Positions 41,007 through 48,414 of a DNA stretch of 64,000 nt are shown piece by piece. Source of the stretch: an uncultured Alphaproteobacteria bacterium (GTDB lineage: Bacteria > Pseudomonadota > Alphaproteobacteria > Rhizobiales > Aestuariivirgaceae); contig CAMFKI010000019.1 in the NCBI GenBank assembly GCA_945957365.1, positions 1-64,000 on the forward strand, written 5' to 3'. The position numbers and the translations under genes are program-made. Numbering within the stretch: the first letter of the stretch is position 1; each line of letters begins with the position of its first letter. The notes below the pieces were generated by a model. The model saw only the letters and a list, made by a program, of their open reading frames with translations, was not told the DNA's origin and searched no databases.

Positions 41007-41063
41007 GCACGGATCACACGCACAACCCTGCTGCGCTGCATGGGCGCGGATGGTGGGTCGAGA

Positions 41064-41456
41064 ATGCTGAAGCAGAACGATGACGCGAGTGACACGGGCG
41101 AACGCCCGGAGATCAGGGTGTTGCTGGAGCGGGTGCTGCGCGAAGGCCGTGCCTGGGCCGAGGCCGAAGCGGAACTGACGCGACTCGAGCTCGGCGATCT
41201 GAAACGACAGGCGCTGCGGGCGACGATGTTGATGGCGGTGGGCGCTGCTGCGCTGCTCTGCATGCTGCTGGCCTTCACCCAGGCTGCGGTGGCGCTGCTG
41301 GCCCTCTACATGCCCGTTCCCGCCGCGGCGGCGATTGTGGGTGCAGTCCTTGCGATCGTCGCAGGCTGCTGCTGGATACTGGCGCGGCGGGGCGCGCCAT
41401 ATCCCCGGGATAGCATGCTGTTGCGCTGGCTCTTCCACGGTGGGGGTGACCGGTGA
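41064..41456 (+). CDS. Holin-X (Phage_holin_3_6)-like membrane protein
   Basis: A 130-residue protein with an amphipathic N-terminal helix (RVLLERVLREGRAWAEAEAE), then two membrane helices near 53-77 and 80-102, and a basic tail. It has the same layout as the gene at 2818. ATG at 41064 is preferred; an in-frame ATG at 41040 is possible but has a poorer site. Its stop overlaps the next start (TGATG), so translation is coupled. First gene of a three-gene unit driven by an exact EcfG promoter. Confidence 0.72.
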   Translation: MLKQNDDASDTGERPEIRVLLERVLREGRAWAEAEAELTRLELGDLKRQALRATMLMAVGAAALLCMLLAFTQAAVALLALYMPVPAAAAIVGAVLAIVAGCCWILARRGAPYPRDSMLLRWLFHGGGDR

Positions 41457-41950
41457 TGAACAAGGTTCATCACGCGGCCGTGGCCGAGGTCCATCGCCGC
41501 CGCGAGGCCTGCCTCGCCGCTCTCGGAGAACTGCGGCAGAGAACGGCTCCGCTGCAGCTCGTCGAAGATGGGCTGTCTCTGCTCGACCCGGAACTGACCT
41601 TCATCGCACGCCTGCGGCAGCGCATGTCGCGCAGCAAACTGCTCTCCTTCGCCGTTCTGGCAGGAGCAGGCTGGCTGACGGGTTTCACCCGTTACCCCGA
41701 CGGCAAACCACTCGCGGCGCGGAGTGCCAGCCCCGCATCCCCGCGAGCCCAACCCAAGGAGAAGAACAATGACAGCGGACAACAGCAACGAGACCAGCGG
41801 CCAGTCCACCGATCAGGGCGGCGCCAAAAGGGGTCGGGCGCGGAAGGCATCGCGCAAGCGGAGCACGGCGGCCGCCAAGCGCGGCGGGTCGAGCGCCAGC
41901 CGCGGCAGCGGCGAGGCAAGCAGCGGCCGGTCGAGCCGCAGCTCGGCTAG
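41456..41950 (+). CDS. Unknown small protein with a tail overlapping the next gene
   Basis: An ORF of 164 codons. Residues 1-90 look genuine: a helical, charged region (AVAEVHRRREACLAALGELR) and a hydrophobic segment near 62-75 (KLLSFAVLAGAGWLTGF). From about residue 105 on, the frame runs for 182 bases inside the next gene (41769), and the tail becomes Gln/Arg/Gly-rich, as expected of a shadow frame. The ATG overlaps the preceding stop. Either the two genes truly overlap out of frame or an expected stop near 41760 has been lost. No family recognised. Confidence 0.5.
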   Translation: MNKVHHAAVAEVHRRREACLAALGELRQRTAPLQLVEDGLSLLDPELTFIARLRQRMSRSKLLSFAVLAGAGWLTGFTRYPDGKPLAARSASPASPRAQPKEKNNDSGQQQRDQRPVHRSGRRQKGSGAEGIAQAEHGGRQARRVERQPRQRRGKQRPVEPQLG

Positions 41951-42212
41951 CGCATCCCGCAGCCGCCGGTCCCGCGCGCACGGCGATTCTGCGGGCGCGG
42001 GTTTCACCGCGCGCGTTCTTGCTGGCGCCAGCCGGGCGATCCCGCTTGCGAGCCGTGCCCTGCCGGACCATCGCATGGTTCAGCGCCTGGTCGACGATCG
42101 CCCCTACATGCTGGGCGCCATCGGCCTTGGCATCGGCGCGATGATCGGGCTGATGCTGCCGGGTACGATTTCATCGATGGCCGGGCGTTCCGGCCGCGGC
42201 CGCAGCCGCTGA
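41769..42212 (+). CDS. Ser/Arg/Lys-rich protein with a C-terminal membrane segment
   Basis: A 147-residue protein. The first 75 residues are low complexity Ser/Arg/Ala/Lys (KRGRARKASRKRSTAAAKRG), resembling histone- or DNA-binding tails; the C-terminal third contains RMVQRLVDDRPYMLGAIGLG and a hydrophobic GAMIGLMLPG segment like those in the DUF3618-type genes. ATG at 41769 has an excellent AAGGAG with 7-base spacing. It ends the operon; a hairpin follows. It overlaps the preceding ORF by 182 bases in another frame. Confidence 0.72.
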   Translation: MTADNSNETSGQSTDQGGAKRGRARKASRKRSTAAAKRGGSSASRGSGEASSGRSSRSSASASRSRRSRAHGDSAGAGFTARVLAGASRAIPLASRALPDHRMVQRLVDDRPYMLGAIGLGIGAMIGLMLPGTISSMAGRSGRGRSR

Positions 42213-42229
42213 GGACTGTGAAATGGCAC

Positions 42230-42258
42230 TGAGCCGCCCCTGTTCATGGGGCGGCTCA
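42230..42258 (+). terminator. Hairpin after the 41064-42212 operon
   Basis: An 11-bp perfect stem (TGAGCCGCCCC / GGGGCGGCTCA) with a 7-base loop, 17 bases after the stop. No T-run follows. Confidence 0.65.
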
Positions 42259-42361
42259 TGTGTGCCCGGGTGGTCCATCGTGACGCAACCTTCGTAACGA
42301 GACCCAATGGCCCTCGGTTGTTTTGAGCAGAACGGGCTGCTACAACGCGGGGATCAGCACG

Positions 42362-43090
42362 ATGGATCGGACGGCAATGGACAAATCGCCCAAGGCGACG
42401 CAGGACGGACAGGCCTTGCCGGTGTCGGCGAAGATCCGCGCCCGCGTGGAGCAGGCCAACAAGCGCTATTTCGCCAACGACAACATCTCGAACTTCATCG
42501 AGCCGGGTGAGCTCGAAGCCCTCCTCGAGGAGGTGGCCGGCAAGATGCGCGGCGTGCTGGAGAGCCTGGTCATCGACGTCGATCACGACCACAACACCCA
42601 GGACACGGCGCGTCGCGTCGCCAAGATGTACCTCAACGAGGTGTTCCGCGGCCGCTACGTGGGCCAGCCGCCGGTCACGGAATTTCCCAATGCCGAATAT
42701 CTGAACGAGCTGATGATCGTCGGTCCCATCACCGTGCGCAGCGCCTGCAGCCATCACCTCTGCCCGATCATGGGGCGGCTGTGGATCGGCCTGCTGCCGA
42801 ACGAACATTCGAATCTCATCGGCCTGTCGAAATATTCCCGCCTCGCGGAATGGATCATGTCGCGGCCGCAGATCCAGGAAGAGGCGATCGCCCAGGTGGC
42901 CGACCTGCTGATGAGCAAGGTGGCGCCCGACGGACTGGCCGTCGTTATGGAAGCCGATCACTTCTGCATGCACTGGCGCGGCGTGAAGGACAACGCCACC
43001 AAGATGATCAACAGCGTAATGCGCGGCGCCTTTCTCAAGAACGCCTCTCTTCGCCGTGAATTCCTCGCCCTCGTCAACCTCAAGGACTGA
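42362..43090 (+). CDS. folE: GTP cyclohydrolase I (divergent paralogue)
   Basis: A 242-residue type IA GTP cyclohydrolase, which makes 7,8-dihydroneopterin triphosphate from GTP for pterins. Zinc and active-site residues are visible: SACSHHLCPIMGRLWIG (the usual CEHH is CSHH) and DHFCMHWRGVKDN (catalytic His and zinc Cys), plus GLSKYSRLAEWIMSRPQIQE. The central helix has HDHNTQDTARRVAKMYLNEV. The Glu-to-Ser change and the C-terminal SVMRGAF in place of TTSLGG mark a divergent subgroup, so it may be a second folE with a special role. ATG at 42362 is used (ATG at 42377 possible). The BLUF gene follows 8 bases later. Confidence 0.85.
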   Translation: MDRTAMDKSPKATQDGQALPVSAKIRARVEQANKRYFANDNISNFIEPGELEALLEEVAGKMRGVLESLVIDVDHDHNTQDTARRVAKMYLNEVFRGRYVGQPPVTEFPNAEYLNELMIVGPITVRSACSHHLCPIMGRLWIGLLPNEHSNLIGLSKYSRLAEWIMSRPQIQEEAIAQVADLLMSKVAPDGLAVVMEADHFCMHWRGVKDNATKMINSVMRGAFLKNASLRREFLALVNLKD

Positions 43091-43098
43091 CATTCCAG

Positions 43099-43527
43099 AT
43101 GATCGTTCGCTGCGTCTATGCAAGCCGGGCCGCCACGAGCCTCACCAGCGCGATGATCGAGGACATCCTCGAGAAGTCGCGCAGCCACAACCCGGCGAGC
43201 GGCATCACGGGGATCCTCTGCTATAGTGGTGACGTCTTCATCCAGGTGCTGGAAGGCGGCCGCGACGAGGTGTGCGAGCTCTACAACACCATCGTTCGCG
43301 ATGGCCGCCACAGCAACATCCGCATCCTCAGCTTCGAGGAAATCCGCGAACGCAAGTTCTGCAACTGGACCATGGGCCACGTCGACCTCTCGAGGGTCAA
43401 TCCCGGCCTCCTGCTCAAGTATCACGAGCGCGCCGTGCTCAATCCCTTCGCCAGTTCCGGCGCCGCCACCATGGCGCTGCTCGACGAACTCGTCGCCTCT
43501 GCGGCGGTCAGCACGCGGCTCGCCTGA
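43099..43527 (+). CDS. BLUF-domain blue-light photoreceptor
   Basis: A 142-residue single-domain BLUF protein that binds FAD and changes its hydrogen-bond network in blue light. The key photochemical residues line up with AppA numbering: Tyr7 (AppA Tyr21), Asn31 (Asn45), Gln49 in FIQVLEGG (Gln63), Trp90 and Met92 in NWTMGH (Trp104 and Met106), with identical spacing throughout. The C-terminal 45 residues add helices. It should be photoactive. It has no effector domain, so it probably acts by protein contact. It is co-transcribed with the divergent folE and ends 3 bases from a convergent gene. Confidence 0.9.
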   Translation: MIVRCVYASRAATSLTSAMIEDILEKSRSHNPASGITGILCYSGDVFIQVLEGGRDEVCELYNTIVRDGRHSNIRILSFEEIRERKFCNWTMGHVDLSRVNPGLLLKYHERAVLNPFASSGAATMALLDELVASAAVSTRLA

Positions 43528-43530
43528 GGC

Positions 43531-44298
43531 TCACGGGCGCTTCATCCAGGTGAGGCCCTCGACGGTACCGCCGGCCGGGCGGTACTCGCAGCCGACGTAA
43601 CCCTCATAGCCAAGCGCATCGAGGTGGCGGAAGATCCGGCTATCGTCGAGTTCGCCGGTGCCGGGTTCGTTGCGGCGCGGCACCGAGGCCACCTGCACGT
43701 GCCCGGTGATGGGAAGCAGCGCCTCCAGCCCCTTCATCACGTCGCCGTGCAGGATCTGGCGGTGGTATATGTCGAACTGGAGCCTGAGGTTGGGAAGCGC
43801 CAGTTCCGCGATGAGCGACTCCGCGAAGGCAAAGTCATTGAGGAAATATCCCGGCATGTCGCGGCCATTGATCGGCTCGATCAGGATGTCGATGTCGTGC
43901 GGTGCGGCGGCTGCGCAGGCATGGCGCAGTGCTGCCGCGTAGGTGGCGCGCGCCTGCGGGTCATGCCGGTCGCCATGCCCGCTCATCAGGTGCAGGCGGC
44001 GCGTGCCCGTCGCCTTCGCATAGGGCAGGGAACGGTCAACCGATGCGCGGAACTCCGCCTCGCGGCCGGGAATGCAGGCCAGGCCGCGCTCACCCTTGTC
44101 CCAGTCGCCGGGCGGCAGGTTGAACAAGGCCTGGACAAGGCCCGCGGCGGCGAGGCGCCGGGCGATCTCGTCGGGCGCATGGGCATAGGGAAACAGGAAT
44201 TCGACGGCGGAGAAGCCATTGTCCGCGGCGGCCGCGAAACGATCGAGGAACTCCCACTCGCCGAACATCATCGACAGGTTGGCGGCGAATTTCGGCAT
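43531..44298 (-). CDS. Hydroxypyruvate / 2-oxo-tetronate isomerase-family protein
   Basis: A 255-residue TIM-barrel isomerase of the Hyi/OtnI family. The start MPKFAANLSMMFGEWEFLDR and segments FLFPYAHAPDEIA, FNLPPGDWDKGERGLACIPG, LIEPINGRDMPGYFL, and the metal Glu in VGCEYRPAGGTVEGL are diagnostic. It interconverts hydroxypyruvate and tartronate semialdehyde, or isomerises 2-oxo-tetronates. It is a single gene converging on BLUF; a link to the acid-sugar kinase at 55241 is conceivable but they are 11 kb apart. Confidence 0.87.
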   Translation of the reverse strand: MPKFAANLSMMFGEWEFLDRFAAAADNGFSAVEFLFPYAHAPDEIARRLAAAGLVQALFNLPPGDWDKGERGLACIPGREAEFRASVDRSLPYAKATGTRRLHLMSGHGDRHDPQARATYAAALRHACAAAAPHDIDILIEPINGRDMPGYFLNDFAFAESLIAELALPNLRLQFDIYHRQILHGDVMKGLEALLPITGHVQVASVPRRNEPGTGELDDSRIFRHLDALGYEGYVGCEYRPAGGTVEGLTWMKRP

Positions 44299-44335
44299 GT
44301 GTCATCTCCCGGTCCCGCGAGTCGCTCCGCAAAGT

Positions 44336-44770
44336 CTAGACGGAGCAGCGGCGCCCGGAAACAGGTGCGTCGGACGCGGGCAGGGCATTGTCGAGTTCGC
44401 GGCGGATCGCCTCCACCAGCAGCTCGGTCGAGAACGGCTTGGAGAGAACCTGCAGGTGGGCGAGGCTGGGCGGCAACTCGACGGAGGTGCCGTAGGCGGT
44501 GAGGAACAGCGCCGGCACGCCGCGCGCGGTAAGTGATTCGGCCATCGCCACGGTGTTCGATCCGCCGACGCTGTAGTCGAGCACGGCGAAGCGGATCTCG
44601 GACGTGGCGATGATCTGCACCGCAGCCTCGAGCGTGGGCGCGCCATGCACGTGCTTCATGCCGAAGCTGCGCAGGGTCTCCTCGAGGTCGATGCGGATGA
44701 TCGAATCGTCTTCGACCACCAGACATCGGTCGAGCACGTCAATCCGGTAAGCGCGCAGGGGATTATCCAT
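44336..44770 (-). CDS. Single-domain response regulator
   Basis: A 144-residue receiver without output domain. The acidic pocket is VVEDDSIIRIDLEETL, the phosphoryl-accepting Asp lies in FAVLDYSVGGS, the Thr in FLTAYG and the Lys in VLSKPFS. The start MDNPLRAYRIDVLDRC is chosen at 44770 because a start at 44812 would overlap the opposing promoter. It may hand phosphate between kinases and PhyR, as single-domain receivers do in other alphaproteobacterial stress circuits, but it lacks the FATGUY motif of SdrG/MrrA. It is divergent from the Crp-type gene. Confidence 0.85.
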   Translation of the reverse strand: MDNPLRAYRIDVLDRCLVVEDDSIIRIDLEETLRSFGMKHVHGAPTLEAAVQIIATSEIRFAVLDYSVGGSNTVAMAESLTARGVPALFLTAYGTSVELPPSLAHLQVLSKPFSTELLVEAIRRELDNALPASDAPVSGRRCSV

Positions 44771-44814
44771 GATCCCTTTCAGGACGCCAGAGGAGCCGGA
44801 GAATATGTGCATTT

Positions 44815-44839
44815 GGAACTATCGCCCGGCGAGAGCGTT
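44815..44839 (+). promoter_or_regulatory. EcfG promoter upstream of the Crp-type regulator (exact)
   Basis: GGAAC (44815-44819), 16 bases, CGTT (44836-44839), perfect consensus on the plus strand, 135 bases before the start at 44975. The long leader leaves room for a further control element. Confidence 0.65.
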
Positions 44840-44974
44840 CCACCACCGACATCCGGGATTCTGCAGCCGCGTGCGGCCTGCAGGAGGGGAAACCGCCCAG
44901 CGCTTCCACCATCCGGTCCGGGTAGCAAGAGATAACCCATTCAGACCGGTTTGTCTGTCCAGAAGTGACCATTC

Positions 44975-45751
44975 ATGGCGCATTATGAAACGTCCACGTT
45001 GATCGACACGCTGCTCTCGGGAAACAATTTGCTCCTGTCGCTGCGCGGCCCCGACCTCGACATGCTGCGGCCACATCTCAGGGCGTTGCAGGCGCCGTCC
45101 AATTCCGTTCTCTACGATCCCGGCCAAAACGTGCAGACGGTTTATTTTCCTTGCCATCGCACGCTCGTGTCCTTCCTCGTCTCGACCGAGGACGGAGGTG
45201 CCGTGGAGGCGCTGCTGGTGGGCCGCGAGGGTGCGGTCGGCGGCATCGTCAGCCAGGGCCACCTTCCGGCCTTCGCCAAGATCGCGATCCAGACCGGCGG
45301 CGATCTCCTGTCGATTCCGGTGAGCGTGCTGGATGACTGCAAGCTGCGCTCGCGCGCCGTCAACAATCTGTTCTCGCGCTATGCCGATTGCCTGGTGGCG
45401 CAGATGTTCCAGACGGCGGCCTGCAATGCCGCACACTCGATCGAACAGCGTACCGCCAAGTGGATTTCGGCTGCGATCGAGCGGTCGGGCTCCAAGGAGG
45501 TGCCGCTCACCCAGGAGCGGCTCGCCGCCATGCTGGGTGTCGGGAGGAGCTACATCAGCCGCGTCATCGGCACCTTCAAGCGCGACGGCACGCTGGCGGT
45601 CCGGCGCGGGCATCTGGTGGTCAAGAACGAGGACCAGCTGCGCGGCCGCGCCTGCAATTGCCATGAGGTGGTGAAGCAGCACTTCCACATCGTGCTGAAG
45701 GGTGTCTATCCCGAACCGCCCGCCACCGAAAACGAAAAACCCGGCCGCTGA
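44975..45751 (+). CDS. Crp/Fnr-family transcriptional regulator
   Basis: A 258-residue regulator with an N-terminal cyclic-nucleotide-binding-like barrel (RALQAPSNSVLYDPGQNVQT and VYFPCHRTLVSFLVSTEDGG) and a C-terminal winged helix (VPLTQERLAAMLGVGRSYIS with RVIGTFKRDG). It lacks the Fnr Fe-S cysteines, and the cAMP-binding Arg of Crp is not evident, so the ligand is unknown. This type, with long N-terminal hydrophobic stretches and LVGREGAVGG, is common in Rhizobiales. Its upstream region holds an exact EcfG promoter. Confidence 0.83.
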   Translation: MAHYETSTLIDTLLSGNNLLLSLRGPDLDMLRPHLRALQAPSNSVLYDPGQNVQTVYFPCHRTLVSFLVSTEDGGAVEALLVGREGAVGGIVSQGHLPAFAKIAIQTGGDLLSIPVSVLDDCKLRSRAVNNLFSRYADCLVAQMFQTAACNAAHSIEQRTAKWISAAIERSGSKEVPLTQERLAAMLGVGRSYISRVIGTFKRDGTLAVRRGHLVVKNEDQLRGRACNCHEVVKQHFHIVLKGVYPEPPATENEKPGR

Positions 45752-45761
45752 GGCGGCCGGG
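45740..45761 (-). terminator. Rho-independent terminator of the gene at 45786-46169
   Basis: A 9-bp stem (CCCGGCCGC / GCGGCCGGG) with a 4-base loop; on the minus strand it is followed by TTTTTC. It also covers the stop codon of the convergent Crp-type gene. Confidence 0.85.
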
Positions 45762-45785
45762 CTCTCTCAATTCAAAGCGTTCGGA

Positions 45786-46169
45786 TCAGGGGTTCGTCGC
45801 AGGGGCAGCAGGCGAGGGGGCGGGCGCAGGAGCCGGGGTCGTGGTGGTCGAACCGCTGCTGCCAGCCGTTCCGTTGGTCGTCCCCGTGGTCGTCGTCGTG
45901 CCGCTGCCCGTTGCCGGGGTGGTGGCAGGCGCCGTGGTCGTCGTGGTGGTCGACGGGGCCGGAGCCGCCGGCGGCGTGGTGGCGGGCTGTTCCGTCGTCA
46001 CGTTGTTCGTCGTGGTATTGGTGGTGGACGCCATCTCCCGATGCGTGCCGTAATACCACAGGGCGAGAAGGACGAGAACGGCGACGACGACGCCGATCAC
46101 CCATCCACTCGCCGATGAGTCCGATCGCTGAGGCCTCTGATGGTAATGATTTTCAATGTTGTCTGCCAT
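45786..46169 (-). CDS. Thr/Pro/Ala-rich single-pass membrane protein
   Basis: A 127-residue protein of unknown function. A polar N-terminus (MADNIENHYHQRPQRSDSSA) precedes a membrane helix near residues 22-39 (GWVIGVVVAVLVLLALWYYG), and the last 80 residues are low complexity Thr/Pro/Ala/Gly. This is the same plan as the gene at 32765-33229. It is monocistronic, with an exact EcfG promoter 51 bases upstream and a strong terminator. The thread-like tail probably lies in the periplasm. Confidence 0.78.
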   Translation of the reverse strand: MADNIENHYHQRPQRSDSSASGWVIGVVVAVLVLLALWYYGTHREMASTTNTTTNNVTTEQPATTPPAAPAPSTTTTTTAPATTPATGSGTTTTTGTTNGTAGSSGSTTTTPAPAPAPSPAAPATNP

Positions 46170-46219
46170 TGCAGTCTCCGATCGTTGGGCAGCACGCGGG
46201 GCGCGTGCGGTGGCTGCGA

Positions 46220-46244
46220 AACGCCGGGTAGGCGGCGAAGTTCC
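46220..46244 (-). promoter_or_regulatory. EcfG promoter of the gene at 45786-46169 (exact)
   Basis: On the minus strand GGAAC (46244-46240), 16 bases, CGTT (46223-46220), perfect consensus, 51 bases before the ATG. Confidence 0.75.
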
Positions 46245-46257
46245 GCGAGAGGGTCGC

Positions 46258-47181
46258 TCAGGGCGCCGCTGCGCGCGGAACGAGCATGCGCAGCGCCGCG
46301 GGATCGCTGGCGATGACGAGCGGCAGGTCGAACAGCACCAGCTCGCCGTCGAGCGTGGCCTTGATGCTGCGGCTCTCGCGACCGAACAGCAGTCGCCGCC
46401 TGATCTCGACCTTGCGGCCCTGCAGTTCCTGGACGTTCATGTTGTCGCGCCAGCGCCCGCGCAGAAGATCGAAGGCAAGCCCGAGATAGGAGGGCAGCGC
46501 CATCGGCCGCAGCGCATAGACGCCGAGGATGCCCTCGTCGAGGCGCGCCTGCTTCAACATCATCGCGTTCTCGTAAATGTTGTTGCTGACGATGAGGGCA
46601 GGGGTGCGCAACTCGACCTGCGTGCCGTCGACGCCGAGACCAAGCCGCCGCACCTGGGGATCGAGCAGCACCGCGAGCGAGGCCCGCACCGCGGCCATCA
46701 TCTTGGTGAGGCGCGAGCTGTAGCCCAGCCGCTCGCGGATGCGCACCATGCGCGGCTGCAGGCCGAACGACACATGGTGCAGGAACAGCCGCCCGTTGGC
46801 GCGGCCGACATCGATGATCCGCGGCTCGGCCTCGGCCAGCTGCGCCAGCGCCGCGGCCAGGTCGCCGGGGAGACCCACCGTCTGCGCCATCATGTTCATG
46901 GTACCCAGCGGCAGGATACCGAGCGCGGTGTCGGTACCCGCCACGAGGGCCGCCGCGCTGGCGATGGTGCCATCGCCGCCGCCGACGATCAGGCGTTCCG
47001 GCGCATGTGTGCGCAACAGGTCGCCGATATGGCGCTCGATCACATCGCCGTCATGGAAGCTCACCTCGGCAGTGTCGCCCATCGCCTTGGCGATCAGCGC
47101 GCGCACGGACTCTTCGCCCATGCTGCGCACGGTTCCGGCATGGCGGTTCACCACGATCACGGTCTTGCCGGCACTGTACAT
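46258..47181 (-). CDS. Diacylglycerol-kinase-family lipid kinase
   Basis: A 307-residue lipid kinase of the DagK_cat (YegS/DgkB) family. The nucleotide-binding GGGDGT motif is intact (IVGGGDGTIAS near residue 65), followed by GILPLGTMNMMAQ, and the C-terminal beta-sandwich has DEGILGVYALRP and KATLDGELV. It phosphorylates diacylglycerol or a related lipid. It follows phyR on the same strand with a 41-base gap and no terminator, so it is probably co-transcribed with it. The first 10 residues overlap no other gene. Confidence 0.88.
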   Translation of the reverse strand: MYSAGKTVIVVNRHAGTVRSMGEESVRALIAKAMGDTAEVSFHDGDVIERHIGDLLRTHAPERLIVGGGDGTIASAAALVAGTDTALGILPLGTMNMMAQTVGLPGDLAAALAQLAEAEPRIIDVGRANGRLFLHHVSFGLQPRMVRIRERLGYSSRLTKMMAAVRASLAVLLDPQVRRLGLGVDGTQVELRTPALIVSNNIYENAMMLKQARLDEGILGVYALRPMALPSYLGLAFDLLRGRWRDNMNVQELQGRKVEIRRRLLFGRESRSIKATLDGELVLFDLPLVIASDPAALRMLVPRAAAP

Positions 47182-47222
47182 GGCGTATCCTGCTGTGAAG
47201 GGGCCGGCTGAAGCGGGTGCTG

Positions 47223-48017
47223 TCAGGCCGCCTTCCGCGAACGCAGGTCGAAGAACAGGGCCTGGGCGATCAGCGCCTTCACCATGTCGGGCGAGAACGG
47301 CTTGGTGATGAGGAAGGCTGGCTCCGGCCTTTCGCCGGTGAGCAGCCTCTCGGGGAAGGCGGTGATGAAGATCACCGGCACGTCGAAGCTGCCGAGAATA
47401 TCGTTGACCGCGTCGATGCCCGAGCTGCCGTCGGCGAGCTGGATGTCGGACAGAACCAGCTGCGGCCGCTTCTCGCGGGCGAGCTTCACGGCTTCCTTGT
47501 GGGTGCGCGCGATCCCCACCGAGCGGTGGCCGAGCGAGGTTATGGTGTCCTCGATGTCGAGCGCGATCAGCGGCTCGTCCTCGATGATCAGGATGTCGCT
47601 GGCGATCATTTCGGAGATCTGGCGGTTGGCCTCGTCAAACAGGCGCTCCACCTCGGCGTCGCTGCGCTGCAGGATCTCGGCGATCTCGCGGCGCTCGAAA
47701 CCTTCCACCGCCGACAGCAGGAACACCTGCCGGGCAGGACCAGGAATATTGGCGAGCCGGCCCTGCACCGTGGCTTCCCAGCTCGGTTGCGAGCCTTCCG
47801 CCTGGCCATTGATCGGAATGGAACCCCACAGCTTGCACAGCGTCCGATACAGGGCGATGCGGGGCGTGCTGGCCGCCGAAATGATCGTCGGATCGGCGAT
47901 CAGACTTTCCAGCATGGCCGCGACATAGGTGTCGCCACTCGCCTGAGTGCCGTTCAGGGCACGGGCATAGCGGCGCAGATACGGAAGATGAGGTGCAACT
48001 GTTGCGGATAAGGTCAT
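47223..48017 (-). CDS. phyR: General stress response regulator PhyR
   Basis: A 264-residue anti-anti-sigma factor. Residues 1-135 are an EcfG-like sigma mimic (LPYLRRYARALNGTQASGDT and VFLLSAVEGFERREIAEILQ); residues 140-260 are a receiver with acidic pocket LIIEDEPLIALD, phospho-acceptor Asp191 in LVLSDIQLADG, Thr in FITAFP and Lys in LITKPF. On phosphorylation the sigma-like domain binds NepR and frees EcfG. It is divergent from nepR-ecfG, as in most Alphaproteobacteria, with an exact EcfG promoter upstream, giving positive feedback. The lipid kinase follows. Confidence 0.96.
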   Translation of the reverse strand: MTLSATVAPHLPYLRRYARALNGTQASGDTYVAAMLESLIADPTIISAASTPRIALYRTLCKLWGSIPINGQAEGSQPSWEATVQGRLANIPGPARQVFLLSAVEGFERREIAEILQRSDAEVERLFDEANRQISEMIASDILIIEDEPLIALDIEDTITSLGHRSVGIARTHKEAVKLAREKRPQLVLSDIQLADGSSGIDAVNDILGSFDVPVIFITAFPERLLTGERPEPAFLITKPFSPDMVKALIAQALFFDLRSRKAA

Positions 48018-48075
48018 TCAGACATACGGCATGGCGCGACGCCACGGCCCTCCCTGGGTGATCGTCAGGACCCTA

Positions 48076-48100
48076 AACGCCGTTCGCGGCCTGTGGTTCC
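48076..48100 (-). promoter_or_regulatory. EcfG promoter of phyR (exact)
   Basis: On the minus strand GGAAC (48100-48096), 16 bases, CGTT (48079-48076), perfect consensus, 59 bases before the phyR start. Confidence 0.8.
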
Positions 48101-48119
48101 AGACTTGCCACATTTCTTT

Positions 48120-48144
48120 GGAACAAAGTCGCCTTTCACGCATT
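48120..48144 (+). promoter_or_regulatory. Near-consensus EcfG promoter of nepR-ecfG
   Basis: GGAAC (48120-48124), 16 bases, CATT (48141-48144), one mismatch to CGTT, 54 bases before nepR. Autoregulation of nepR-ecfG by EcfG is usual in this system. Confidence 0.6.
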
Positions 48145-48197
48145 CTACAGGACTGAACCGCCGCTGAGCCGCGGGCTGGACGGGCACCATTCAAGAC

Positions 48198-48371
48198 ATG
48201 AACGACAAGTCGGGCAAGAAAAACAAGACCTCCGGTCACCAGGTGGTCAAGGAGGCGGTGAGCAGCAAGCTCAAGGCCTACTATGACGACATTTCCCGGC
48301 AGGAGGTTCCACAGCGGTTTCTCGATCTTTTGGCCGATCTGGACAAGGCCGGAGGCGAGAAATCCGAGTGA
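48198..48371 (+). CDS. nepR: Anti-sigma factor NepR
   Basis: A 57-residue protein. The NepR core is the helix-loop-helix with VSSKLKAYYDDISRQEVPQR and FLDLLADLDKA; the EVPQRFLDLLADLD block is the family signature. A basic, disordered N-terminus (NDKSGKKNKTSGH) precedes it. NepR holds EcfG inactive until phosphorylated PhyR takes it away. It sits 43 bases before ecfG, with phyR divergent, the classical arrangement. ATG at 48198. Confidence 0.93.
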   Translation: MNDKSGKKNKTSGHQVVKEAVSSKLKAYYDDISRQEVPQRFLDLLADLDKAGGEKSE

Positions 48372-48414
48372 GCTGCTGCAATCTTAGGTTAGTTCCGCTT
48401 GCGGTGACCCGGCC

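Noticed and set aside
44336..44770. FATGUY-type single-domain response regulator (SdrG/MrrA)
   Set aside because: The region around the conserved Thr reads FLTAYG and lacks the FATGUY signature.
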